Source: Oxyruncus cristatus (taxonomy: Eukaryota > Chordata > Aves > Passeriformes > Cotingidae). From it: DNA of 64,000 bases. A program made the position numbers and the translations under genes. The stretch spans positions 70,524 through 134,523 of the forward strand of contig VXAY01005820.1 of the NCBI GenBank assembly GCA_013399855.1. The letters are read 5' to 3'. The notes below the pieces were generated by a model that saw only the letters and a program-made list of their open reading frames with translations, was not told the DNA's origin and did not search any database. This document shows positions 51,510 to 62,944 of the stretch, one piece after another; the stretch's first letter is position 1; every line of letters starts with the position of its first letter.

Positions 51510-51510
51510 C

Positions 51511-51536
51511 AACCTAAACAATTTTATGATACTATC
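51511..51536 (+). mobile_element. CR1 tail, right part of the interrupted copy
   Basis: AACCTAAACAATTTTATGATACTAT is the terminal CR1 motif, resuming after the LTR. About 50 bp expected between the two CR1 parts are missing. Confidence 0.6.
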
Positions 51537-51539
51537 CAA

Positions 51540-54500
51540 CCATACAGGATGAATGGTGCTTTCCAAAGTACTCCATGTAGTGACAGTGAGTCTATGATCC
51601 CCTCTTTGAGCCATCCAGTGGAGAGCCAGGCTGGAATGGGAAGTGTTGCCAAAATAATTTTGTAATGTTGTGTATGGAACTACAAGCTATACACATTATT
51701 GAGCTGAATTGATTTCTGCTGTACCTGACCTGTAGCTGAAGAATGTTGCTTACTGGACTGGGAATAGCTTGTTTGTTGGACCTATAAAATATTGTTACTT
51801 AAACAGTCCAGCAAGCTCTTCTGACGTGAGTTCTCTTTCCCCTGAAGGGTTTTCTTTCCAATTGGAGTTATTGATCCCTTTGGCTTTAGAGAGGAAATCA
51901 TCACTGCGTTAGCAACCACTAAAATGGTCTTCAGTCTCTAGAGTCTGTTCCCTGACATGTCATCGATTTGAATTTTTTGATCCAGGACTGTTGTTAAACC
52001 CTTTTCTGATAAAAAGCCCAGTAACGTGCAATGTATTGCATTTGACTTTTTGTTCTGAAGTTTCGAAGTGTGTGTGTGTATTTTTGCAAGCATGTCTCAA
52101 ACAATTGCTACTATGTTCTGCTACAAAGCAACACTCCTTTACTTCATATGGAATGAATTTGCCATCAGGTCAAAGTAGCCATCTTCAGCTCCAACATGCT
52201 GGGTTCACTTTCTTAAGCTTCCTGCAATAGAGAGGGTCACAGCAGTTCCTGGGCTGATGCTAGATTCCCATTAGTGTCTGCTCCTTTATATCCGATTTCA
52301 GCTGGCAGCTGTATCAAAAGATCGTAAGTACCTGGTAAAATTGAAATTTCCTCCACACAAAACTGCAACATCAAATTTCCGTATTTCCCACATAAATATA
52401 AAATAATCACTCTTGAAATTGTATCATGGTGCTTCTACATTCACACGTTAATATAAGCCTGGCATCACTGCTCAGGGCTGCAGATACAGCAGCCTGCTCT
52501 GAAGGAACACATTATTTACTATTATTCAACGCAGACATGTAACAGGAACTATATTTAATGGTGACACAATCAAGCACTAGTAAACCCTGTGCTTTGTTTC
52601 CAATACAGTGCCAGAACCAAGAGAAATATGGATTTGTTTGGTAAATGTACCTATAACTCACATCTTGCAATGCCTTAGTAATATAAAGTGTGAAAGCTAT
52701 TGATGTCAGCACCACATAGCAGTGTCCAAAGACTGTCTATGGATGCCCTGGTGTGCTGCAGGTTACAGGACACAGCTGCTTGGATTTGATTCTCATGCTG
52801 TATGCAAAACCAGAACCAAACAAAAGAGTTGTGCCAATCTGCCTGCAGCATCAAACCAGCTCTGAGGGTTCTCTGATAAGTGTCTCAAATCTAAAGCAAG
52901 AAAATATTCAATGGTTTGGGGTTTTTTGTAGGAAATAACATTTCAATTTTTTTAACACACCTTTACAAACTGTGATGTTATCTGTCCAAAGTGAATGTAC
53001 AGGCAGCTGAGGCATAAGGGAGAATCAAATTGGTTTTTTTACTGGCAATCAAAATCATATTGAGAACAAATTCCCTGAGAGCTCATCAGGGGAAAACAAG
53101 GGTTCTCATTTGATGAACTTTACCAGGATAATACCAGGGGTGCAGAACATGGCCATATTCCTGGCTAGGAGGGGATGACTCTCAGAAGTGTCCAGCTATA
53201 AAAGCACACACATACATAAACAGAACCTCCCTTCAGGAAACTATTGTCTTTATGGAGTGACTAGATAGAATCCCGCATGGCTCTGAAAATGGAAACTCTT
53301 GGTGCTTGTGGCACAAGTGCTCTGTGGGAGCTACCTTGATTTTAAGTCTCAGTTACAGTTCATCAGTGTGCCAGTATTGAAAGGACAAAGGAGGGAAGCA
53401 CCTCTAACACACAGAGCTTTCCAGCAGGGCCCTGCTTGTTTGTAAGACTGCACATATTTTCAGCAATGTCACTGAAGAGTTTTGCTCTAACTTAACCAAT
53501 AAACAATTCTTTGAATCCATGACATTTGCAATGAAAACATCCCACTTGAAAAAGGTGTGATTGAAGTGCTAATTAAGTGCCCTCTTGAGCTGCAACCTAA
53601 TTTATGGAGAACAGGAATCCATGAAGAATGGCTTAACTTTCACAAAAATCTTCATGACCTCCAGAGTAATTTCAAATTTATAGAGCAATTTAAGAAAATG
53701 TAACTTGCAGCTGCCTCAGCAAGACACCACAGCATCAGCACTAAACTACTCATGGGCTCAGAGGTTTGTGATGAACCAGGTTCAGTGTGTCTGGCTGGCA
53801 CTATCTCTTCTTGTACTAATGACCAGTATTGCCCAGGTCTGTGTATTCAGCAATAACTACAATTTTTTAAAGAACTGTCCTAATGAGATAATTTAACAAT
53901 TTACTGATATTCTCAGAACCAGTAAATTGACAGTAATTTTCCAATCTCCATATTGTATGTGGGAACCCATGTGAACTCCTCGCAGTGGTCAAACTGAATT
54001 TCTGGCAAGAGAGTAATGAGCTGGCTACAGCACAAGCCTACAGATCTTCAAATGTTGATATGTAAATATGCTTTGTGATTTATCTTAAACAGTGAGGATC
54101 TTTACTACATGTGGTGTAATGAAACAACTTCAACATTAGCAGCATGTCTCCGATATTTTATATCATTGTGATGCCTCTAATGTGATGTTGCACAGAAGTC
54201 TTCAGGCAACATAAACTCAATAGGGAAATACCCATAAAAGCCATTTCACTTTATTTTATAGAAAGGAAGGATTTTAATGAGACATTTTGTAGACAGCAAA
54301 TTTTCTTCATGAAAAGAAGAAAAATCTTGGTTTCCTCTAAATTTTACCAAAGCTGTTCCCACTAGCCAGCTGCTTCGACCAAATCTGCTATAGTATTTTT
54401 TTAAATCACTATCCTCATTACATTTTAGTATCTCAGTAAAAAAATGTAAATACAAGTCAGCAATTAAAAAAATGAAGTGTTGTCATAATATGCCACCTCC

Positions 54501-57500
54501 ATTAACAGGCAGCAAAGTGCTGTTAAAATCCAGGCTAAACTTAAGCTTTCCTCCAAGATCAAAAAATACCCAATGTGGCTTAATCCAGACATGGTTAACA
54601 CTATACAGCACTTTTCATACCTATCTTTTTCCATGCACGCATTATTTTAAGTCTAATAATTAGTAAACAGTCCTTTTTCATGAGTGCTGGACTTACAACT
54701 CTCAGCAGAGGCTGAACAAGCCAAAGTCAGTAAGTCAAGACCCCATTAACCCCACATTTCATGTTCCTCAAGTTTACGCAGTAAACCTCAGTAGCTATTA
54801 TTTGTTTTCATCTCTTCATCAGTTGATAAAAATTCAAGAGTAATTTTCACTTGTGCTGCACTATGGAGTCGCAAACATTTATGGAGATGTTAAGAACTGG
54901 CCATCAAGAAACATTAATGTGCAGATTTTTACCTCTTACACCATTTCCCCACTGCTGAGGCATCTCTGACACCTCCCCAGCAGGGTCCAGCCAGGGGAGC
55001 AGAGAGGGCAGGTGGTTTGTTTTGAGCAGAATGGAAAAACAAGTTCAAAACCAAACCACGTTTTTGGCAAAGTAGCACTGAAAAGGGCAGTAAGCCCCTG
55101 GGGAGGGAGGGATGGAGGGATGAAGGTGCTCGTCCAAACCGGAGCAGCCCTTTCCCAGCCGTTGTTCCCTGCTGCAGGCAAGGATGGTGTGGAGGAGGGA
55201 TGGTGGTGTGGAGGAGGTACCCTTGGGCTGCCTCACTCAGCCCCGTGGCACTGTAGGGTCCCCCAAGCTCCTGTTGTCCCTGTCAGCCAATGTTCCTCAC
55301 CCACATGACCAGAGAGGCTGCAGCTGGGGCAAAAAGCTGTAAAAAGCCATTTAGGAGGGAAATGTTCTGCATTTCCACAGTCACCTGAGGGAGCAGTCAG
55401 GTCCTGCACCCAGGCCCTGCACCATTGCACCCAGACCAGCCCCTACACCAGCCTCAAGGGCAGCCCCTGGGAAGGCAACTCTCTCTAAATTCACCTCTGT
55501 AACTCACCACGTCTAAATGAAAGTGATGTGTCACAGGGATGCCACAGCAATGGCATGAAGGGCTGTGGGGGCTCTACCCCGCGGTGGCCACCACCCAGTC
55601 TCAGGGACCACTGGCACCCCCGAGCTCCTGGACACGTGTGGCCAGAGCAGCCCAGGTGGTGGGAGCCCAGCAGGACCCATCACATGGCCATGGCTTCAGC
55701 AGGAGGCTGAGAAAGGACTTCCCAATCCCTGGTAGCAGCAATGGCACAGGCATTCAGGGCTACATACACAAACCTCGGTGGATCTCTGCAGAGAGAGTAA
55801 CCCAGAAGCATAAGAATTTAAAAAATGGCTTTAAACAAAATTGTTTAAAATCTTGCTACTTGATTAAGCAATGAACATACAGCGAGGATCTTTGTGGAGA
55901 GCTAGAAGGATATAAATGTTTATTCCAAGCATAGAGGAATGGTCATTATCAAAAATACTGCCTTTACACGCAATTAAATGACTCTCTTGTGTTACCTAAC
56001 CAATTGCACGTCAACCACAAGCATGACTCATGATTTATATTTATACAACCTTCACTAAATTATTGAAATGTCAAAATGAATCTGCACTGAATATTCTAAG
56101 CATTACACTCAGCCAAGTGGTTCTTATACATAGTAGTTTATTGTGGAGATCATACATCAAGAAAGCAATCACATAACCAAACAGATGTGTTACCAAATAG
56201 TGTGTGCTTAAAATTAAAGAACCTTACAGAGTTGCTTCCTCTTTGTGGGCTTTTAGACCTACCTATGCAGTTAAACACATAGTTACGTTCTGCTATAAAA
56301 AAAAAGCAGATTGGTATAAAAAATGCTGTGGAAAGGGTCCTGCCACTGATTAAATTCTACAGGGCTTTCAAAGGTTAAGACCTCAGGTCCTCTCAGCTCA
56401 GTGGCTTCAACGAGACATTTCCAGCAACATTAATCAGCATGAAATAATGAGGCTGTGAAAGGCAGCATGCAATTTCTTTATTTCATCTTAATTATAATTT
56501 AAAATTTTAATGTCAGGAATTTGACAAGTGTTTGAGCAAGAAGAATTATTGCCTCAACAGCAGTTAAGATCAGGCAGAAAAATGTTCTCAATAATGCCAA
56601 AGAAAAGCAACGAATGTGCCCTGTAGCAGCAGTGCAATTCTAATTGTTCTGTTGGCAGCTGCTGACAGCAAATGGGCTCGTTCAGATGCCCAACGTTCCT
56701 TCCAAAACATGTGTCCCTGGTGTCCAGCCACAGTTAGACCCTAATAAGAGCAACAATTCTAGCAAATACCAGGGTTTTGGGAAAGGAGCAACTGACCCCA
56801 CCAGAAGGGAAGATGCACCTATAACAGAAGCAGATCCAATTAGGTTGTGGTCCATTGGCGTGCTCCTACAGAGGACACCACAGTGGTCTTGCTGGGAAGG
56901 AAGAGGCAGGGAGGGTGTTCCCAGACCTGGCACTGGAGTTTCCTCTCTGATTCCTTGTGCAGCTGGAGAGCAAAGCCAACAGAGGCCTTATCCCTAAAGC
57001 TAGTTAGACTGGAGATGTCTCATCCCAGTGGGAGGGAGACCACAAGGTCCAGCCTGGGCAGTGAGGAGAGCACAGGTTCATGGTTTGGATTATTCCCAGG
57101 ACTTGACTCTCATCCCTGTGACTGCATGAGTTCATGAGCTCGTGTGTGTGGAGCTGTGTTCCCTAAAATATGGGATACCCCGACAGCATGGCCTTAGGCC
57201 AGCACTGCTCCTTGGGCACATGGGTGGGCTGACAGCCAGTGTCACACTGCCTCCTTTTCTCACATGTAGCACATCACAGTTCCTAAGCAATGGATATGTC
57301 TTACAAAACCTCTTATTTTGACCTTACAGATTCCAGGCCACAGTTACAGCAAGCCTACGTCTGCTCATGGGACAGCCTTTAAAACAATAAATAAATTCCT
57401 AAATACAGGAGTCAGGTTAAATAGAACATCTCAGACTATTGGGAGAAAGGACCAGTCAGAACTGATGCAAGAGATTTAAAAGAATTAGTGGATATTAAAA

Positions 57501-58614
57501 TGAAGGCAAGAATGAGTCACTACCTAGCTAAAGGGCATGACAGAGACTATTGACAGAGGTGGAGCTCCTCAAAAACTGGAAAATACTAAAAAAAAGAAAA
57601 CAGTAATGTGATGGCAAATCTCTGCACAGCAGAAGAGATTTATGTTCCTTTGGCAGTAGACCTGCATTCCATATAATAGCACCATTTAAAATGCATTCTT
57701 ACAGGCAAGATGATTAATAATATAGGCTGGAGTAGAGCATAACTATTCCTTGGCAGTGCTCAGTGAGCAGCTGTCATAGTAGATGGGCATTACTGTGTGT
57801 ACTTAAACCCAGGTGAATAAATGGGATTTTTAAGAACAAAAACTTTCCCATAGCAAGTTTTTTCAAGAATGAATATAAAAACAGGAAAACAGTCTGCTAA
57901 CTCAGTTAGTTGTAACTGGGTATAGAATTACACTGCATTTCTAACACTAACAGAGGAACAGCCTTTGCTTTGATGGAAAAACAGCTAGTATGATGTCAGG
58001 CAGGGACTAGAGCTAGTGGATCCAGCAGGATACCTGCCTGGTAGAAACTAGGAGCAGAAATTGGAACTGTTTCTCCAAAACCAACAGAACCACAAACAAG
58101 GTCATTCTCCTCTCTCAGCAATAACATAAACCAGGCTTTTGGCAGTGCCATCAACACTGCCATAAGGCTGCATTAGTAAGATTTCAAACCATGTGCTTCC
58201 TTAGTTCTTGTTTACATATATGGTAAGGAGCTAATCTATACAATTTGCATTGATGTATAAAGAAATGGCAGATTTATAGTGAAAAATTACTATCCCTCCT
58301 TTAAAAATGCCCCAACACAGCCTGGCATTTCATAAGGCACGCCAAAGTCCACAGCTGCATGGATCTGGCACCCAAGAGAGAGGACAAGCCCAGATTATTC
58401 TATCACAGTCCATTCCCCCGGCTGGTGTCAGCTCTGCCTTCAGCATCACAACCCGGTGAGCAACAGCAGGAGTGTGGACTCTCTGCCAAGTGAGATTTTG
58501 AGCACAAGGGATGTGACTCTGCTTCAGGCTGGGAGTGAACTTGTGAGGTTGGACTTGAGGTTGAAACAACAGAATGAGACTGGAATGAAATGATATAATG
58601 AGTAATTTGAGCAT
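51540..58614. other. Gene-free stretch
   Basis: No recognised gene or repeat. GC-rich patch at 54930-55780 holds several short ORFs without protein character. A segment from 51645 (TGTTGCCAAAATAATTTTG) with CCTATAAAATATT near 51779 looks promoter-like, but I could not define LTR ends. Confidence 0.4.
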
Positions 58615-58662
58615 GTCATTGAATCAATGAATAGCTGAGATTGAAAGAGACCTCTGGAGCCA
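58615..58662 (-). mobile_element. Possible CR1 3' tail remnant
   Basis: GAGATTGAAAGAGACCTCTG resembles the complement of the CR1 3' end but is short and diverged. Confidence 0.35.
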
Positions 58663-59038
58663 AAGAACTTAATGGAGGATTAACTGGCATAGATGTATTT
58701 GTTTTCCATGCAGTACAATCCCCCCTAACAGTTTAACTCCAGGGTATAGTGAACCAATGGGTTTGTTTTCCAAAGACAAATATTGTATTTCCTGATCAAA
58801 TTCAGAATCGAAACTCAGCCCAGATACAAGCTTATGTGCTCACACTCCTGTTCCACCAGCCCAGCTTTGACTGCAGCCTGAAGCCTGGTGACAGCAAGCC
58901 CTGAGCCTCTGGACCGATGAGAGCCTGGTGGCACTGTCACCCTGTCACAGCTGTAGGAATGCACTGCACACAACTCTAGCCCAGGAACAGCCCCAGACCT
59001 GCTAGGGATGAACCACAGAGAAATGTCTGGGAAAAGTC

Positions 59039-59600
59039 TGTCGAGCAACAGATCGTGTCTGCAAATGTGAAGTTTGTTGAGGAACAGATCATGTCTGTAA
59101 ATGTGACTGCACAGTTCTAGGCCTACAGAGATCCATTTTTAAAGACCTTTCTTGTTGGGATCGAAACTCAGCTATCAGCAGAAAAGGAATTGACAGGATT
59201 ATGCAGCAAGCCATGGGCAGCGAGGGCTGGGAGGAACTCCTTGCTCTGAGAGCCAAAAGCCTCACCACAAGAGATACTATGATAGACTGTATCTGTTAAC
59301 ATTTAACTATGTTTGATAGCTCTGTCTTTCTTAACAAGATATGGAAATACCTTATAGTGATGTTGTAAGATGTGTAGAAATCCTTTTTTTTCTCTCCCTG
59401 TGTGGCCCCTCGCTATGGAGAAATACTAACCACCTTGCGTCACCGTAGCAGAGAACTGTGTAATCATCTAGTTAACATAACCCATCCCCTTCATTAACAT
59501 GTCCTGCACACCGGACTTTTATATTGCAAAGCGTGTGTTCAATAAATGTTCCAGCTTGAACCCCCCAAACTGGGATTGTGTAGTGTTTTGACTGCTTACA
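59039..59600 (+). mobile_element. Solo LTR of an endogenous retrovirus
   Basis: Has an LTR layout: TG start, TATA-like CTTTTATATTG near 59517, AATAAA at 59541, and a TACA end at 59597-59600. The first 70 bp hold a 36-bp-period duplication (TGTCGAGCAACAGATC at 59039, TGTTGAGGAACAGATC at 59075), so the true start may be either copy. No target duplication found and no internal sequence adjacent. Class not determined. Confidence 0.65.
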
Positions 59601-59872
59601 CTTTCTCAGTACCTCACTTCTGAAAATCCTTACCTTGTGATGGCACAGATTTTGCCATTTTGACTCTGTACTTTAAACAATTACTCTTCCATGTGAGTCC
59701 TCCTGTACCCCTGAACTGAGACTTGAAACTCAAATAGCCAGTGTTGCACAGATGGATATAGGGAATTTGACTAATAATAAATGTGATGATGTGCAGGGTC
59801 TGCTGTTCAAAACCACAGCAGAGAAAGTGTTGTGTGTGAGTAAAATAGCAGAGCCAACCCTAGATTAAGGAA

Positions 59873-61030
59873 CACATTATGTGGTCTGTCTGGACTTCAG
59901 CAAAGCCTTTGATGCCGTCTCCCACAGCACATTCCTGAAAAAGCTGGCAGCCCACAGCTTGGACAGGGGCACTCTGTGCTGGGTTAGGAACTGGTTGGAT
60001 GGCTTGGACCAGAGAGTGGTGGTGAATGGTGCTGCATCCAGTTGGGATCCAGTCACCAGTGGTGTCCCCCAGGGATCAGTGTTGGGACCAGTTCTGTTTA
60101 ATATCTTTATCAATTATTTAGATGAGGGGATAGAGTGCACCATTAGTAAATTTGCAGATGACATCAAGCTGGGGGGAGTGTGGATCAGCTGGAAGGCAGG
60201 AGGGCTCTGCAGAGGGACCTGGATAAGCTGGAGAGAAGGTCTGATTGCAAGGGGATTGAGGTTCAACCTGGCCAAGTGCCGGGTCCTGCACTTTGGCCAC
60301 AACAACCCCCTGCAGCTCTACAGGCTGGGGACAGAGTGGCTGGAGAGCAGCCAGGCAGAAAGGGACCTGGGAGTTTGAATTGACAGGAAGCTGAACATGA
60401 GCCAGAATGTGCCCAGGTGGCCAAGAAGGCCAATGGATCCTGGCCTGGATCAGGAACAGTGTGGCAGCAGGAGCAGGGAAGTGATTCTGCCCCTGGACTC
60501 AGCACTGGTGAGGCCACCCCTGGAGTGCTGTGTCCAGTTCTGGGCCCTCAGTTCAGGAAGGACATGGAGGGGCTGGAGCAGGTCCAGAGAAGAGCAACCA
60601 GGCTGGGGAAGGGACTTGAATACAAGTCCTGCAAGGAGAGGCTGAGGGAGCTGGGGTTGTTTAGCCTGGAGAAGAAAAGGTTCAGGGGAGAGCTCATCAC
60701 TCTCTACAACTACCTGACAGGAGGGTTGTAGCCAGGTGGGGGTTGGTCTCTTCTCCCATGGACCAACAGTAGGACAAGAGGGCATGACCTTAAGCTGTGC
60801 CAGGGGAGGTTTGGGTTGGATATTAGGAAGAAATTCGTTACAGAGAGGGTAATCAGCCATTGGAATGGGCTGCCCAGGGAGGTGGTGGATTTTCCATCCC
60901 TGGAGGCTTTTAAGATGAGACTGGATGTGGCACTCAGTGCCATAGTCTTGTAACTGCGGTGGTGTTGGATCAAGGGTTGGACTTGATGATCTTGGAGGTC
61001 CTTTCCAACCCATGTGATTCTGTGATTATA
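59873..61030 (+). mobile_element. 5' truncated CR1 LINE with reverse-transcriptase remnant
   Basis: The frame from 59881 reads [20 protein letters not shown], then [17 protein letters not shown] (about 60055) and the catalytic FADDIKL (about 60150), covering the central motifs of the CR1 reverse transcriptase. The frame slips and stops later (stop near 60377), and the N-terminal endonuclease half is absent. The 3' region (60590-61030) has ATTAGGAAGAAATTCGTTAC and ends GATCTTGGAGGTCCTTTCC then TGATTCTGTGATTATAC. Less diverged than the other CR1 copies here, but not functional. Confidence 0.94.
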
Positions 61031-61034
61031 CAAA

Positions 61035-62414
61035 GCCCTCACATTTGAGGATGGCTTCTGACAACACAACAGAATAACTGTCTACTGGTTTGTGCCACCT
61101 TCTCATTGTTTGATGTTCAGGGAATGAACTCAACCTTCTATTGCACAACTTGGAGGGGATTTTGAAAACTTTAGCAAATTGTCCTGCAGGTTTCATAGAA
61201 TTGACACAAAAAATAGTTCAGATGTTCTGTCGACATCACTGGCAAACATTTTTTAAGCACAAAGCACGTAAACTTGTCTGTTTTCTATGCAATAGTGACT
61301 GATGTTGCTGTTTTGACAGGACCAAACTGCCTTGGCTCTGCCCACTTCCCTAGGGGAGCGCAGAGCCCCTGCCCATTGGGATGTGGACATCTTTGCCTCA
61401 AGTCTATGCCTCAGGCATCTCAGTGCTCATGGTGAATCCCACACAGCCAGCACTGCAGTGACAGTCACTTTCAGATTAGGAGAGGTTTGGGAAGAGTACT
61501 GAAAGATTATTTTTTATCAACCTAAGATCTAAATCTAGTGTAAAACAGCCATCATTTTGCAACAGAAGTGGTTTACACGAATCCCCACAACTAATTCCAG
61601 CAGGACACACACACACGCACACGCACACACACACATATACTCTTACTTCTCAAGGTGTCCACTGAATCTATGAGATAACCTATTTACATGCCCTTGGCCC
61701 TCTGGATTTCAACCTTACCTAAGACTGAGAGAAAGATGTATCTGGAAATCTTTCTTGAAATGCTTTCAGCAGAAGTGGTTTGTACAAACTGGATGAAATT
61801 ATATGATGTTTTAATGTATTTTCAAATCCCTGAAGTGGAATTTCCATCATATTGATTGCAATAGGCATAGCAAATATCTCAAGGATTTTAATGCTTATTT
61901 TCCTAGCTATGTCTATTCCCTGTGTACCCAGTAGCATGTAATAAGCAATGTTTTAATGGTCTTATGCCCAAAGAGATGTATTTTATGTTTCTTTATTTTT
62001 TACAAAGACTGTACTTCAAAGTGAACCATATTCCCTTGTTACCTAAAAACCTGGCTGTAATTCTTGGGAGCAGAGAGTGATTCACATCTGAACAGCCTTC
62101 TCTCATTCCTTCTCTAAGCCAAGCACAGCAGCTCAGCCACTGGGGCTAAGGATCCATGCTGGGATGTGGGGCAGCAGTGTGGAGGAGCCATGGCCAAGGT
62201 TTAGTCACCTTGGGCTTGGGAGATATCAGGTGGAAGGAAGATGCTACACATGGCTTGGGGACCTCCTGCACGAGCTGTAAACAGGTGAAGTCACAGAGAG
62301 GGTGGTGTGTTGGAGATAGGCTGAGGACTGAAAAGGACTTCAGAGCATGGAAAGAAGAAATCAGTAAAGACATAAATGTCTGAGTCTTCCTCCTGAAACA
62401 CTGTGTGACTGCAT
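61035..62414. other. Gene-free stretch before the provirus
   Basis: Nothing recognised apart from a (CA)n run at 61606-61635. Confidence 0.4.
61606..61635. repeat. (CA)n microsatellite with CG interruptions
   Basis: GGACACACACACACGCACAC followed by more CA units. Confidence 0.95.
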
Positions 62415-62702
62415 TGTAACAAGGGCTTACCTAACTGTAGGTAACGCCCCCATCCATATCCCCTCTCCCTGTCAGTCATGTTACCCTACCAATCGCCAAT
62501 CCAGGTATCCCCTTTCCAGAACCTTTCCTTTTCCGCCTTATATATAAACCCACCATTTTTGTAATAAAGGTAGATCAGCTTTGACCCTCGAAGTGCATAC
62601 CGCGTCTGTGTCTCATTCCTTTGGGGCATAGCCGTGGCAAACTGCAACTTGGGGAGCAAGAACCCACTGGTCTCGGATTTATCCCTTGCCCATAACCTGG
62701 CA
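62415..62702 (+). mobile_element. 5' LTR of an ERVK-like provirus
   Basis: Begins TGTAACAAGGGCTTACC and ends CCTGGCA, two bases before a primer-binding site. Contains TATATAAA at 62541-62548 and AATAAA at 62563-62568, giving U3, R and U5 in order. Length 288 bp if the TGTAAC start is right; TG at 62401 or 62378 are alternatives. The 3' LTR lies beyond the window, so LTR divergence and target duplication cannot be judged. Confidence 0.82.
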
Positions 62703-62704
62703 AA

Positions 62705-62722
62705 TGGCGCCCAACGTGGGGC
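62705..62722 (+). promoter_or_regulatory. Retroviral primer-binding site (tRNA-Lys type)
   Basis: TGGCGCCCAACGTGGGGC is the 18-nt sequence complementary to the 3' end of tRNA-Lys-1,2, used by betaretroviruses and many ERVK elements. It sits two bases after the LTR and primes minus-strand DNA synthesis. Confidence 0.9.
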
Positions 62723-62860
62723 CTCTGAGTTTGCAGTTTTTCTCGCATCGAGAGGAACTCCTCAGCGGCACCAGGGCAACAGGCGTACCTGAGAGGGGTA
62801 CGTTCTGCTGGTTAGTCACAGCTGCTTAGAGGCGTCACAGAGGACTGTCCTACCTCCAGC

Positions 62861-62870
62861 AGAGGTGAGC
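62861..62870 (+). promoter_or_regulatory. Candidate major splice donor in the retroviral leader
   Basis: AGAG|GTGAGC is a near-consensus donor (GT at 62865-62866), placed between the primer-binding site and gag as expected for subgenomic splicing. Inferred from sequence only. Confidence 0.5.
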
Positions 62871-62944
62871 AAGCTGTGGGAACCCCGTTCCTATACCCAC
62901 CTTACCGACCTCCCTCCCGAACTCTCCAAATTTATTTTAACACC

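Noticed and set aside
51645..51961. Possible solo LTR starting TGTTGCCAAAATAA with a TATA-like box
   Set aside because: No polyadenylation signal, clear end or target duplication was found.
59033..59605. Target duplication around the LTR at 59039-59600
   Set aside because: Flanking sequences AAGTC and CTTTC do not match for either possible start.
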